A DNA stretch of 34,366 bases from an uncultured Ilumatobacter sp. Its GTDB lineage: Bacteria; Actinomycetota; Acidimicrobiia; Acidimicrobiales; Ilumatobacteraceae. Position 1 is the first letter of the stretch, and each line of letters starts with the position of its first letter. Both the position numbers and the translations under genes were made by a program. A model generated the notes under the pieces. That model was not told the DNA's origin. It searched no databases and saw only the letters and a program-made list of their open reading frames with translations. Of the stretch, positions 1 through 9,856 are shown piece by piece. The DNA lies in assembly GCA_938044705.1 (NCBI GenBank), contig CALIOL010000096.1, forward strand, positions 1 to 34,366. Direction: 5' to 3'.

Positions 1-1232
1 CGATCGAAGACACGAGCCCGATCTTCGACCGGGATGCCTGGCCCGGCGTCACGCACGCTCACGGATCCGCCACCGGCGACGATCTCGATGGGTGTGCCGA
101 CAGGGCTGAACTTGTCCGCGTTGCTCACCAGGTTGTTCACCGCCCGCTCCAGCATCGCCGGGTCGCCCGTCACGACCGACGATGCGGAGTCCACCCTGAT
201 GGGGCGGTCACTACGCCGATCCCACCTCGCTGCCACCGACCGAACGACGTCGTCCAGGTCGACCGGCACGGGACGGAAATCGACGTCACGTTGATCCGTT
301 GCGAGATCGATCATCTCGTCGAAGAGGTCTCCCAGTTCGACGAGTTCGGATCGAATCGCGGTCAGTATTTCTTCGCGCTGATCGCCTTCGAGATCGACGC
401 CGCGCTCGAGCATCTCGACGTTCATCCGGAGGCTGGTCAGTGGTGTGCGCAGCTCGTGGCCAGCGTCGTGGATCAGTCGGTGTTGTTGCTCGCGGCTGTC
501 TTCGAGTCGTTGCAACATCGACTTGAACCCAGCGGCGAGCTTGCCGATCTCGTCCTCGCGAGCCGCATCTCCGTCTGCCACGCTGAGTTCGGACCCGCCG
601 GTGCTGGTCGCGGCCACACCCGACGCGACCGCCGTGAGGCGTCGCAGCGGAGCGGTCGTGCGTGATGCGATCAACCAGCCGAGCGCTGCTGCAACGAGTG
701 CGACGAACGTGGAGATCAACGCAAAGCGCCCCACCAAGGCCCGACCGACCGCTTCGACCTCGACGGTCGAACGAGCCACTTGGATCACAGCTCCTCCCAC
801 GTACGTCCGTGACACCAACCGGTACGGTTCGTCATCGATCTCGATGTCTTCGAAGATCAGCGACGTCTCGGGAAGGTCGTCGAAGGAATCGAAACCGTCG
901 GGAACCGGAAGCTCGATGGTTCCTGAACGCACCGAGTTGGATCCTCGTGTCACCTGGATGATCGCATCGTCATCTGCGACGGGGCGACCCTCGAAGAAGC
1001 GAGTCTGACCCCGAGTGCGATCCCGATCACCGTTGCCGGACGGGCCTTCATCGTCATCGTCATCGTTGTCTCGGAGGTCCTCGGCGGTATCGGCAACGCG
1101 CTCCGTCAGAAACCGATCGATCGAGTCGGAGAGCTCGGTCGTCGTGGTCCGGAAGGTGAACGCTCCAACCATCGCGCTGGTCACGAGTGCGACCAGGCCG
1201 AAGAGGATCGCGAGTCGTGAACGTAGGCTCAC
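1..1232 (-). CDS. Sensor histidine kinase of OmpR-type two-component system (C-terminus runs off left edge)
   Basis: Reverse strand open from GTG at 1232 (GTGA overlap with the regulator stop) to window edge; N-terminal TM, HAMP-like region, H-E-L-R-T-P-type segment near 450 and ATPase motifs (DAGPGIP) near the edge. Confidence 0.88.
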   Translation of the reverse strand, partial: MSLRSRLAILFGLVALVTSAMVGAFTFRTTTTELSDSIDRFLTERVADTAEDLRDNDDDDDEGPSGNGDRDRTRGQTRFFEGRPVADDDAIIQVTRGSNSVRSGTIELPVPDGFDSFDDLPETSLIFEDIEIDDEPYRLVSRTYVGGAVIQVARSTVEVEAVGRALVGRFALISTFVALVAAALGWLIASRTTAPLRRLTAVASGVAATSTGGSELSVADGDAAREDEIGKLAAGFKSMLQRLEDSREQQHRLIHDAGHELRTPLTSLRMNVEMLERGVDLEGDQREEILTAIRSELVELGDLFDEMIDLATDQRDVDFRPVPVDLDDVVRSVAARWDRRSDRPIRVDSASSVVTGDPAMLERAVNNLVSNADKFSPVGTPIEIVAGGGSVSVRDAGPGIPVEDRARVFD

Positions 1233-1915
1233 GGCTCGGCGGTCGGTCGCAGTACGTAGCCGATTCCGCGGACGGTGTGCAGCAGGCGTTCCTCGCCATC
1301 GTGTTCGAGCTTGCGACGCAGGTAACCCACGTGGACGTCCAGCGACTTCGATGACGACTCGAAGTCGTAGCCCCAGATGTCTTCGTAGATCTGACTGCGT
1401 GACAGGACGATGTCCGCGTTGCGGGCAAGCAGTTCGAGGATGTCGAACTCGGTCTTCGTCAGCTCGACGGAGCGCTCGCCGCGGATCACGGTCCGCTTCG
1501 CGGTGTCGATCACGAGATCGGCGACGTGGTGTACGGCCGAGACGGCCCCGTTGTCGCTGCGCCGCAAGAGAGCTCTCACTCGAGCCAACAGCTCATCGAG
1601 TTCAAAGGGCTTCGGGAGGTAGTCGTCGGCACCCGCGTCGAGCCCTTCGACGCGATCGGCGGTCGCCGTGCGGGCCGTGAGGAGCAACACCGGTGTTCGG
1701 TTGCCTCGATCCCGGAGACGACGGATGACGCTCATGCCATCGACGAACGGCATGTTGACGTCGAGGATGGCCGCATCAGGTTCGTGATCGACGAACGCTT
1801 CCAGTGCAGCGGCGCCGTCGTTCACGGCGACGGTGTCGTAGTCCTCGAAACGCAAGATGCGATCGAGTGCTTCACGAATCTGTTTGTCGTCTTCGGCGAT
1901 GAGGATGGTTGGCAT
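1229..1915 (-). CDS. OmpR/PhoB-family response regulator
   Basis: MPTILIAEDDKQIREAL..., receiver Asp (AILDVNMP), K of LPKPFELDELLARVRALLRR, C-terminal winged helix (DVHVGYLRRKLE..LLHTVRGIGYVLR). Confidence 0.95.
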   Translation of the reverse strand: MPTILIAEDDKQIREALDRILRFEDYDTVAVNDGAAALEAFVDHEPDAAILDVNMPFVDGMSVIRRLRDRGNRTPVLLLTARTATADRVEGLDAGADDYLPKPFELDELLARVRALLRRSDNGAVSAVHHVADLVIDTAKRTVIRGERSVELTKTEFDILELLARNADIVLSRSQIYEDIWGYDFESSSKSLDVHVGYLRRKLEHDGEERLLHTVRGIGYVLRPTAEP

Positions 1916-1998
1916 GGGCTTGCTCGAATCTAGATGACAGCGGTACTGAAGTGGGGCGACTCTGGCCGGCCGAGCGGTCTCGGCCGGCCAGCTCTCAC

Positions 1999-2544
1999 TC
2001 AGCCCTCGGCGTCTGCGTCTGCCTCGCCGTCTGCGTCTGCGTCTGCGCCGCCACGTTCTCCGCCACGACCTTCGCCGTCACCGCGATCGGCACGTCCCTC
2101 TTCGACTCGGGTCTGCACCCGCTCCTCGAGGTCTGCGGTCTTCTCGGCTGCTTCCTCGGCGGTGAGGCGTCCGCTCTCGACTGCAGCGTCGATGCGCTCG
2201 GTCTTGTTCTCGACGATCAGGTCGACGACTGCCGAGACTTCGACACCGTTCGCTTCAGCGACGTCGGCGAGCGTTGCACCTTCGCCGATCTGCTCGGCGA
2301 GCTCTTCGACACTGACTCCGAGGAGGTCGGCGATCTCCTGCCGCTTCTCCTGGCGAGCTTCCTGGCGGAGAGCCCGTCGCTCGGCGCGGTCGGTGTTGTC
2401 GACCTCGACGTCGTCACCGACGGCGGCAACGCTGGCGTCGTCGGTGCTGACTGCGGCATCTGCGATGCCGGTCACCCCGACGAGGCCGAGGATCGAACCG
2501 CCAGCGATTGCTGCGGTGATTGCTGTGGTGCGGATCTTGTTCAT
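1999..2544 (-). CDS. Secreted helical protein with Asp/Ala-rich C-terminal tail, function unknown
   Basis: Signal peptide (MNKIRTTAITAAIAGGSILGLVGVTGIADAA), helical EELAEQIGEGATLADVAEANGV and AAVESGRLTAEEAAEKTADLEERV segments, tail ADADADGEADADAEG; SD AAGGAG upstream of ATG. Confidence 0.8.
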   Translation of the reverse strand: MNKIRTTAITAAIAGGSILGLVGVTGIADAAVSTDDASVAAVGDDVEVDNTDRAERRALRQEARQEKRQEIADLLGVSVEELAEQIGEGATLADVAEANGVEVSAVVDLIVENKTERIDAAVESGRLTAEEAAEKTADLEERVQTRVEEGRADRGDGEGRGGERGGADADADGEADADAEG

Positions 2545-2730
2545 GGTGTGCTCCTTGTGTGGTTCGGACTCTCGGCCCCGGTGGGCCGTGTTTGATAGAG
2601 CACATGCAACGCCCCGAGGGTGAGCCTCGGGATCGCGAACTCGAAAGGTTCGGTAAGGATCCGAACGGGGGTGACGCGTGTCCTTTCGCTCGATCGTGCG
2701 ATCGCGACGATTTCACGGCACCGTGGTGGC

Positions 2731-3981
2731 GTGGAGAAGATCGACATCGCCGTGATCGGCGGCGGCCCGGCCGGTGCCGCGACCGCGATTCGTGCCGCCC
2801 GACAGGGCGCAAAGGTCGTCGTGTTCGAGAAGGGCCCGCACGGTCGCGACAAGGTCTGCGGCGATGGGCTCACGCCCCGAGCGGTCGGAGCCTTGAACGA
2901 GCTCGACATCGACATGGCCGACGCCCACCGAATTCGCGGTCTTCGGATGATTGCTGGCAAGACCACCCGTGAACTCGACTGGCCGACGACGGATCGCTTC
3001 CCGAATCACGGCGCGGTGTGGCCGCGTCGCCGACTCGACGCTGCGCTGATCGACGCGGCGAGTGCTGCGGGAGCGGACATCCGCTTCGAAACCGAAGCCC
3101 TGCCGATGCTGGACGGTGACCGAGTCATCGGCGTCGAAGCTCGCGCCGCGAGCGACGACCGCCACGTGAGCGGTCCCTCAGAGAAGTTCGAAGCCGACCT
3201 GACCGTCGTCGCAGCTGGCCCTCCCGGTCAGGTGGCTCGAATGCTCGGCGCGAACCGAGTCGACGGTGAGACCTTCGGTCTCGCGATTCGTACCTATGCA
3301 GAGACCCCACGCCACGGCGACGAACACCTCGAAGCGATGCTGTCGCTGAAGGACGAGAACGGAACCGCGGTGCCCGGCTACGGCTGGATGTTCCCGGCAG
3401 GCGACGGCACCGTGAACATCGGCGTCGGCGCACTGTCCACCATGAAGGGGTTCAAGAAGCTGAACCTCAACACGATGATCGACTCGTACCGGCGCGTCGT
3501 CGAGCCGGACTGGGAGCTCGGCCCGAATCTCGAGCGTCCTCGCGCCTGGCGACTACCGATGTCCACGCAGAAGCGGTTCGGGGCGGGTTGGGTCGCGGTC
3601 GGCGACGCGGCGGGCCTGGTCAACCCGATGAACGGCGAGGGCATCGACTACGGACTCGAGTCGGGCATGCTCGCCGCCGACCTGTTCGTGGAGCATCCCG
3701 CAACGGCGCCAGCTCGTTACGACGAACTGGTCGGCGAGCGTTTCGACGCGTTCTTGCGGACCGGTCGACGCTTCTCGTTCCTGATCGGTCACCCGTGGAT
3801 CCTCAAGACCGGACTCAAGTTCTCGGTGAGCACGGAGTCGATCGCCAACATCACGCTGGCTGTCATGGGCAACCTGGTCGACAACACCACTCCGGGTGCG
3901 GCTGGCAAAGTCATGTGGCTCGCAGACAAGGGCCTCGGCGTGGCCGACCCGATCCTGCGCAAGACCCGCGCCACCGCCTGA
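2731..3981 (+). CDS. Geranylgeranyl reductase family FAD-dependent oxidoreductase
   Basis: GTG start giving VEKIDIAVIGGGPAGAATAIRAARQG (Rossmann GxGxxG), GRDKVCGDGLTPRAV, GDAAGLVNPMNGEGIDYGLESG. Listed ORF start at 2620 is probably an over-extension. Confidence 0.88.
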   Translation: MEKIDIAVIGGGPAGAATAIRAARQGAKVVVFEKGPHGRDKVCGDGLTPRAVGALNELDIDMADAHRIRGLRMIAGKTTRELDWPTTDRFPNHGAVWPRRRLDAALIDAASAAGADIRFETEALPMLDGDRVIGVEARAASDDRHVSGPSEKFEADLTVVAAGPPGQVARMLGANRVDGETFGLAIRTYAETPRHGDEHLEAMLSLKDENGTAVPGYGWMFPAGDGTVNIGVGALSTMKGFKKLNLNTMIDSYRRVVEPDWELGPNLERPRAWRLPMSTQKRFGAGWVAVGDAAGLVNPMNGEGIDYGLESGMLAADLFVEHPATAPARYDELVGERFDAFLRTGRRFSFLIGHPWILKTGLKFSVSTESIANITLAVMGNLVDNTTPGAAGKVMWLADKGLGVADPILRKTRATA

Positions 3982-3991
3982 CGCTCGTCCG

Positions 3992-6238
3992 TCATCGGCC
4001 GACCAGCGCACGCTCGGTCTCGACGGGACCCTCGACTGACCCGACGGCGCGTTCCGACTCCCCGGGAAGACTCGCTTCGCTGTCGATGTCGACGTGCGGA
4101 AGGATGCGGTCGAGCCACGCCGGCAGCCACCAATTGGCGTCACCGAGCAGCTTCATCGTGGCAGGCACCAGCACGATCCGAACGATGGTCGCATCGACGA
4201 AGATCGCGACGGCGAGGCCGAGGCCGAACATCTTCGTCGTCGGATCGCTTCCCAAGACGAAGCCACCGAACACCGAGATCATGATCAGCGCAGCAGACGT
4301 GATCACACGAGCGGTCGTGGCCAGCCCATGCACCACCGAAGCGTCGTTGTCGCCGGTCTCGACGTAGTGCTCGCGCACCCGCGACAGGAGAAACACCTCG
4401 TAGTCCATCGAGAGTCCGAAGAGGATGGCGAACAGGAACATCGGGATGAAGGACACGACCGGAATGGTCGTCTCCAACCCGATGAGGTCCTTGCCCCACC
4501 CCCATTGGAAGACCGCCACCAGCACGCCATACGACGCGCCGATGCTGAGCAGGTTGAGCAGCGCTGCCTTGAGTGGCACGAGCACCGAGCGGAACACGAG
4601 CATCAGCAGCAGGAACGACAGAAGGATCACCGCACCGATGAACGCAGGCAGGCGATCGGTCACCCGCCCGGCGACGTCGCCGAAGTTGGCGGTGTTCCCG
4701 CCGACGTGCGCTGATGCGGGACTCGACTCGAGGACGGGGGGAAACACTTCGGCACGGAGCCGTTGCACCGTCTCGAAGGTGGCGCTGTCCTGTGGCGCTG
4801 TCGTCGGCAACGCGACCAGGGTCGCGATGCCAGCCTCGGAATCGACCCGTGCGTCACCGACCGAAGCGATACCCGCATCGCCAGCCACTGCGGCTGCGAG
4901 CGGCTCGACGATCGTCTCGTCACCTGCGAGGTCGATCGCGATCACGAACGGACCGTTGATCCCTGGTCCGAATCCGTCGGCCATCAGGTCATACGCACGC
5001 CGCTGCGTCTGTGAGACCGGCTGCGTCCCGTCGTCCGGGAACCCGAGGTTCAACGACAGCACCGGTGCGGTCAGCGCGAGCAACAGCGCCGTCACCCCGA
5101 TCGCATACGCCCACGCGTGGTCGGCGACGTGGCGTCCCCAGCGCTGCCAACCGCGTCCAGCGGACGCCGCTGCACCCCGCCGATGGATGCTGAATCGATC
5201 GATTCGCGTCCCGGCAACGCCGAGGAACGCCGGGAGCAATGTCACGGATGCAACGACCATGAGCAGCACGATCACCGAAATCGCGACGCCGGCTGCGGTC
5301 ATGAACGGCACGCCTGCGACGGCGAGCCCGAGAATGGCGATCACCACGGTGCCGCCGGCGAAGATCACGGCCTGGCCAGCGGTCGCAACCGCTCGACCGG
5401 CCGCATCGACGACGTCCAGTCCGCGAGCCAGGAACTCCCGATGGCGGGTGACGAGGAAGAGTGCGTAGTCGATCCCCACGCCGAGGCCGATCATGCTGCC
5501 GATCTGGGGTGCCCAACTCGGCACATCGATCAGATACGCGACGAGCGACATCGAACTGACCCCCACGGCGAGACCGAACAGGGCCATGCCGATCGGCAGT
5601 CCCATCGCGATCACCGACCCGAACGCCACCAGCAGGACGATCATCGCGATCAGCAGCCCGATCATCTCGCTGGGTCCCGTCTCGGCTTCGGAGAATGCAA
5701 AGAACAGGTCGCCTCCGGCCTCGACCTGGAAGCCCGACCCTTCGGTGTTTGCTTCGACGGTCTCGACGAGTCGTTCGAGATCCGTTGCGTCGAGATCGTC
5801 GATCACGGGATAGCTCACCGACAGCACTGCGACCTTGCCGTCCAACGAGACCGCACCGGAAGCAACCGCAGCGTCGCGCCCTCGTGCCAGCGCAGCTGCG
5901 GGATCATCGACGTCGAGCACGTTCGGGAGAGCGAGGAGATCGCTCCGGAGATCGATCAACATCTGCTGCGCAGACGTTGAGTCGAGGAGTGAGCCGTCAG
6001 CAGCCGTCGGGGTCACGACGACGCGTGCCGTCAAACCTGCCTGATCAGAACCAGCCGCGGATAGCAGATCGACCGCTTCTTGGGAATCGACACCCGGCAC
6101 CGAGAACGAGTCCTCCAGGGTCTGCCCGAACGCCGCCGACGATGCAACGACAGCGACGGCGACGACAAGCCACGCCGAGATGACTCGCCAAGGGTGGCGG
6201 GCAGCACCGGAACCGAGTCGGTAGAGCAGCGATGACAT
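3992..6238 (-). CDS. MMPL/RND-family membrane transporter
   Basis: Start MSSLLYRLGSGAARHPWRVISAWLVVAVAVVA with AGGAGG SD; GVGIDYALFLVTRHREFLARG and LSMDYEVFLLSRVREHY motifs in two repeats. ORF start at 7063 rejected as it crosses the divergent kinase gene. Confidence 0.93.
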   Translation of the reverse strand: MSSLLYRLGSGAARHPWRVISAWLVVAVAVVASSAAFGQTLEDSFSVPGVDSQEAVDLLSAAGSDQAGLTARVVVTPTAADGSLLDSTSAQQMLIDLRSDLLALPNVLDVDDPAAALARGRDAAVASGAVSLDGKVAVLSVSYPVIDDLDATDLERLVETVEANTEGSGFQVEAGGDLFFAFSEAETGPSEMIGLLIAMIVLLVAFGSVIAMGLPIGMALFGLAVGVSSMSLVAYLIDVPSWAPQIGSMIGLGVGIDYALFLVTRHREFLARGLDVVDAAGRAVATAGQAVIFAGGTVVIAILGLAVAGVPFMTAAGVAISVIVLLMVVASVTLLPAFLGVAGTRIDRFSIHRRGAAASAGRGWQRWGRHVADHAWAYAIGVTALLLALTAPVLSLNLGFPDDGTQPVSQTQRRAYDLMADGFGPGINGPFVIAIDLAGDETIVEPLAAAVAGDAGIASVGDARVDSEAGIATLVALPTTAPQDSATFETVQRLRAEVFPPVLESSPASAHVGGNTANFGDVAGRVTDRLPAFIGAVILLSFLLLMLVFRSVLVPLKAALLNLLSIGASYGVLVAVFQWGWGKDLIGLETTIPVVSFIPMFLFAILFGLSMDYEVFLLSRVREHYVETGDNDASVVHGLATTARVITSAALIMISVFGGFVLGSDPTTKMFGLGLAVAIFVDATIVRIVLVPATMKLLGDANWWLPAWLDRILPHVDIDSEASLPGESERAVGSVEGPVETERALVGR

Positions 6239-6427
6239 GGGAAATTCCTCCTGGGGTCGAGACGTACGACGTGGCGAACCGCACCTCGCAGTCGCTGTTC
6301 CCATCGTCCTCGTTCGCGATGCCTCGGCCATCGGAGGTCTGGCTGGTTCGCGGTCGCCCGTTCTGACGAGCCGGGACCGTCCTTTCGGCCGATACCCGCG
6401 TCCCGCACGACTCCTACATTGGAGGAC

Positions 6428-7591
6428 GTGCCCACCGGCCTCGTCTCCTCGCTGCTCGCAGAACCAGCGGTCGCTGACGCGCCTCGCCGCGTCTGGCGGG
6501 ACTGGGTACTGGTCGGCGCGATCTCGACCGGTGCCGTCTTCGAGGCGATCTTTCGCGAGGACCTCGTCTGGGGGCCGTGGTCGATGGTCGCGGTGGTGTT
6601 GCTCGGCTTGACCCTGCTCTGGCGACGTCAACGACCGCTCGCCATGACCGCCGTGTCGATGGGCGCCTTCATCGTGCTGGACCAGGTGGCTCGCGTCGTC
6701 GACGACGGGCCAGTCGAGGCGTTCAGCTCGGTCTTCCTCCTCATCCACGTCTATGCGCTCTTCCGGTGGGGGTCGGGCCGCCAGTGCGCATTCGGCCTGC
6801 TCGTCATCGCGGGCGCCTTCACGTCCGGGATGATCGTGGCGTGGACCGGTTTCGGCGATGCGATCGGCGGCGCGATCGTGCTGCTGTTTCCTGCGGTTCT
6901 GGGCGCCGAGGTCCGCCACCTCGTCCAGCGTCGGGACCGAGACCGGGACGAAGTGAAAGCGCGCGAACGCGAACTCCTCGCACGCGATCTCCACGACACC
7001 GTTGCTCACCACGTGTCGGCAATCGCTGTGCAGGCTCAGGCAGGTCGGGTCGTCGGGCTCCAACGACCCGAAGCAGCGCTCGACGCGCTCGCGGTGATCG
7101 AAGCCGAAGCATCGCGGACTCTCGCCGAGATGCGAACGATCGTCGGCACGCTACGAAACGATCAGTTGGAGACTCCTGCAGCCGAGCTGGCACCGCAAGC
7201 GGGCCTCGCGGAGATCAGACAGCTGGCCGAGACCTCCGTCGCCGGCACCGGGCCGCGCGTCGACGTCGACATCCGCACCTCCGGTCGCGTCGGGCCGACT
7301 GTCGGCGCAGCGCTGTACCGGGTCGCGCAAGAGGCAATCACCAACGCTCGACGCCACGCGCTCGGCGCGACTCAGGTGAACGTGACGGTCGACAGCGACA
7401 ACACCCACGTTCGACTCGTGGTGGTCGACGACGGCGCCCAACAGCACTCGGTGTTCGACGCACCGTCCGGCTACGGGCTGATCGGTATGACCGAACGAGC
7501 CGAGCTCCTGGGCGGAACCCTTCGGGCCGGACCAAGCGACGTGCGAGGGTGGCGTGTGGACGCAACCATTCCGCTCGGAGGGACGACATGA
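6428..7591 (+). CDS. NarL-type sensor histidine kinase (HisKA_3)
   Basis: Several TM segments, LLARDLHDTVAHHVSAIAVQAQAGRVV, C-terminal HATPase with GYGLIGMTERAELLGGTL. Start either TTG 6419 or GTG 6428; GTG chosen for its TACATT-N7 promoter geometry. Confidence 0.9.
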   Translation: MPTGLVSSLLAEPAVADAPRRVWRDWVLVGAISTGAVFEAIFREDLVWGPWSMVAVVLLGLTLLWRRQRPLAMTAVSMGAFIVLDQVARVVDDGPVEAFSSVFLLIHVYALFRWGSGRQCAFGLLVIAGAFTSGMIVAWTGFGDAIGGAIVLLFPAVLGAEVRHLVQRRDRDRDEVKARERELLARDLHDTVAHHVSAIAVQAQAGRVVGLQRPEAALDALAVIEAEASRTLAEMRTIVGTLRNDQLETPAAELAPQAGLAEIRQLAETSVAGTGPRVDVDIRTSGRVGPTVGAALYRVAQEAITNARRHALGATQVNVTVDSDNTHVRLVVVDDGAQQHSVFDAPSGYGLIGMTERAELLGGTLRAGPSDVRGWRVDATIPLGGTT

Positions 7592-8259
7592 CTGCTCGGG
7601 ACACGCCGTTGCGCGTCCTCATCGCCGACGACCAGGATCTCGTGCGCACTGGTCTTGGCATGATTCTCGACGCACAGGACGGGATCGACGTCGTCGCTCA
7701 CGCCGTCGATGGCCGCGAAGCGGTCGAGCTGGCGCAGAAACTCCGACCCGACGTCTGTCTGCTCGACATTCGGATGCCGCGCCTCGACGGGATCGAAGCG
7801 ACGAGACTCCTCGCCGGTCCGGATGTCGACGACCCCTTCGCCGTGGTGGTCATCACCACCTTCGATCTCGACGAGTACGTGCACGGTGCGCTTCAAGCGG
7901 GCGCTCGCGGTTTCCTCCTGAAAGACGCCGGCCCGGACCTCCTCGTCCAAGCAATCGAGGCAGCGGCCTCGGGCGATGCCCTCATTGCTCCGAGCGTGAC
8001 CGCGCGACTGTTGTCGCACTTCACCAGCTCGGCTGCGTCGATCGGCGCAGCACCGGCATCGGGCGATCTGACCGACCGAGAAGAGGAGGTCGTTCGGCGG
8101 GTCTCGGCAGGTCGAACCAACGCCGAGATCGCAGGTGACCTGCACATCAGCCTGAGCACGGTCAAGACGCACATGGCGAGCCTGACGACGAAGCTCGGGG
8201 TACGGAACCGAGTCGAGATCGCCATGTGGGCGTACGACACCGGCCGCGTCGAACGCTGA
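7588..8259 (+). CDS. LuxR/NarL-family response regulator
   Basis: MTARDTPLRVLIADDQDLVRTGLGMIL..., LLDIRMPRLDGIEATR, HTH LTDREEEVVRRVSAGRTNAEIAGDLHISLSTVKTHMASLTTKLGVRNRVEIA; ATGA overlap with kinase. Confidence 0.95.
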   Translation: MTARDTPLRVLIADDQDLVRTGLGMILDAQDGIDVVAHAVDGREAVELAQKLRPDVCLLDIRMPRLDGIEATRLLAGPDVDDPFAVVVITTFDLDEYVHGALQAGARGFLLKDAGPDLLVQAIEAAASGDALIAPSVTARLLSHFTSSAASIGAAPASGDLTDREEEVVRRVSAGRTNAEIAGDLHISLSTVKTHMASLTTKLGVRNRVEIAMWAYDTGRVER

Positions 8260-8272
8260 CCACCTGCCCAAC

Positions 8273-8278
8273 TATCGT
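8273..8278 (+). promoter_or_regulatory. -10 box TATCGT, 6 nt before ATG of PhyH gene
   Basis: TATCGT-TGGCCC-ATG. Confidence 0.5.
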
Positions 8279-8284
8279 TGGCCC

Positions 8285-9157
8285 ATGACGATTGCGGACA
8301 CTGCCGCCGACACGGCACTCATCCACGTTTCGGCAGACACGCCCGCCGAAACGATCCACGAGATCCTTGCTCGAGATGGCGCGCTCGTGATCGACGGACT
8401 CGCGTCGCCGGACGTCATCGATGCGATCGCGTCCGAGATGGGCAGCTACGTCGAGGCAACGCCCAACGGGTCAGACGACTTCTCGGGTCGAACCACGAAG
8501 CGGACCGGGGCACTCGTCGCTCGATCACCAGCCAGCCGCAAGCTCGTGAGCCATCCGCTGATCTTGGATGTCGCCGGCCGGCTGATGCATCAAGCGACGG
8601 CGATTCAACTGCACCTCACACAGCTCATCTCGATCGGCCCCGACTCACCGAGCCAATCGATCCATCGAGATGAGTGGGCGTTCGACTTCTTTGCCTTCCC
8701 CAGCGACGTACACCCGCAGTGCAACACGATCTGGGCCATGACGGACTTCACCGAGGAGAACGGTGCGACGCGAGTGATCCCGGGGAGCCAGGACTGGCCC
8801 GTCGACCTGAAGCACACCATCGATGAGACGGTCCCGGTCGAGATGACCAAGGGGTCGTGCCTGCTCTACACCGGCAAGGTGTACCACGGCGGCGGCGCCA
8901 ACCGTTCCGAGGACACCCGCACCGGACTGAACCTCACGTACTGCGTGGCCTGGTTGCGCCAGGAGGAAAACCAGTACCTGTCCTGCCCGCGAGAGGTCGC
9001 CCTCACCTTCGACGACGAGCTGCTCGAACTCATGGGGTACCGCATCGGCGCCTACGCGCTCGGCTACGTCGACGATGTCCGCAACCCACTGGATGCGCTG
9101 CGCGGCGAAACCGGTTCGATGGCCTTCGGCGTCGTTCCGGACGCGTCAGCCATCTAG
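8285..9157 (+). CDS. Phytanoyl-CoA dioxygenase (PhyH) family Fe(II)/2OG oxygenase
   Basis: HRDEWAFDFF (HxD), VIPGSQDWP, KGSCLLYTGKVYHGGGANRSEDTRTGLNLTYCVAWLRQEENQYLS. Confidence 0.88.
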   Translation: MTIADTAADTALIHVSADTPAETIHEILARDGALVIDGLASPDVIDAIASEMGSYVEATPNGSDDFSGRTTKRTGALVARSPASRKLVSHPLILDVAGRLMHQATAIQLHLTQLISIGPDSPSQSIHRDEWAFDFFAFPSDVHPQCNTIWAMTDFTEENGATRVIPGSQDWPVDLKHTIDETVPVEMTKGSCLLYTGKVYHGGGANRSEDTRTGLNLTYCVAWLRQEENQYLSCPREVALTFDDELLELMGYRIGAYALGYVDDVRNPLDALRGETGSMAFGVVPDASAI

Positions 9158-9174
9158 GCGGTCGGGCGTTCCGA

Positions 9175-9825
9175 TCAGCCCGCAGGGGCCAGGTCGGCCG
9201 CGGCGAACGCGACACCGAATCGGACACACCAGATCACGACGGTGTCGAACTCATCGAGATCGACGTCTTCGGGAATCTCGTAGTTCTGCTCGCCCACGTT
9301 GCCCTTCAAGTCACCCAGGTCGACGAACTGTCCGCCGACACCGAACTCTCCTGAGTCAGCGTCGGCGTCGGCTGTCGTGAGGTACACGTTGAGGTCGGGG
9401 CCGTTGTCCGTTGCGAAGTCCTCGAATCGGAGGAAGCGCTGTGCGGTGCCGTCGTTGAGCACCTTCGCCACGCCCTCGCCCGGGTGGCTGCGTGGCCCGA
9501 ACGTTCCTTCGAACTGAGTCACGACAACGCCGGCCTCCTGCGCGTCGTCCACAGACGCGGGCATCGCCTCTTGCGCCGTCACCTCGAGCGGAGTGTCGTT
9601 CTCGTCCATGAATTCGTTCATCTCCGCGGTCGTTGCCTCGTCCACGACATCCGACGCAATGTCAGACGCGGCACCGGAGTCGAAGACCGGACCGTCTTCG
9701 GACACCTCCTCATCGAAGAACGCCGTTTGGATCCCGAAGACCCCGAATGCCAAGAACGCCAAGACCGCAAGCCCGACGACCCCGATCCCGCCGGCAATGC
9801 CCTTGTTGTTCTTGATCCAGTTCAT
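9175..9825 (-). CDS. Membrane-anchored DM13-domain protein
   Basis: N-terminal TM; DM13-like GTFGPRSHPGEGVAKVLNDGTAQRFLRFEDFATDNGPDLNVYLT...GNVGEQNYEIPEDVDLDEFDTVVIWCVRFGVAFAAADL. Confidence 0.88.
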   Translation of the reverse strand: MNWIKNNKGIAGGIGVVGLAVLAFLAFGVFGIQTAFFDEEVSEDGPVFDSGAASDIASDVVDEATTAEMNEFMDENDTPLEVTAQEAMPASVDDAQEAGVVVTQFEGTFGPRSHPGEGVAKVLNDGTAQRFLRFEDFATDNGPDLNVYLTTADADADSGEFGVGGQFVDLGDLKGNVGEQNYEIPEDVDLDEFDTVVIWCVRFGVAFAAADLAPAG

Positions 9826-9831
9826 TCCTGC

Positions 9832-9837
9832 ACGCTA
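9832..9837 (-). promoter_or_regulatory. -10 box TAGCGT, 6 nt before ATG of DM13 gene
   Basis: TAGCGT-GCAGGA-ATG on reverse strand. Confidence 0.5.
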
Positions 9838-9856
9838 GACGCGACGCACACGCCGG

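Noticed and set aside
445-1008. Forward ORFs over the kinase gene (291-665, 445-1008, 662-961)
   Set aside because: Ser/Arg-rich antisense frames; the reverse strand encodes a clear histidine kinase.
2000-2060. Short tandem repeats as a CRISPR or satellite
   Set aside because: No repeat-spacer structure; the hexamers are in-frame codons of a secreted protein tail.
6239-7063. N-terminal extension of the MMPL ORF to 7063 (-)
   Set aside because: Antisense to the well-supported kinase; a strong AGGAGG SD sits before the ATG at 6238 followed by a typical first TM.
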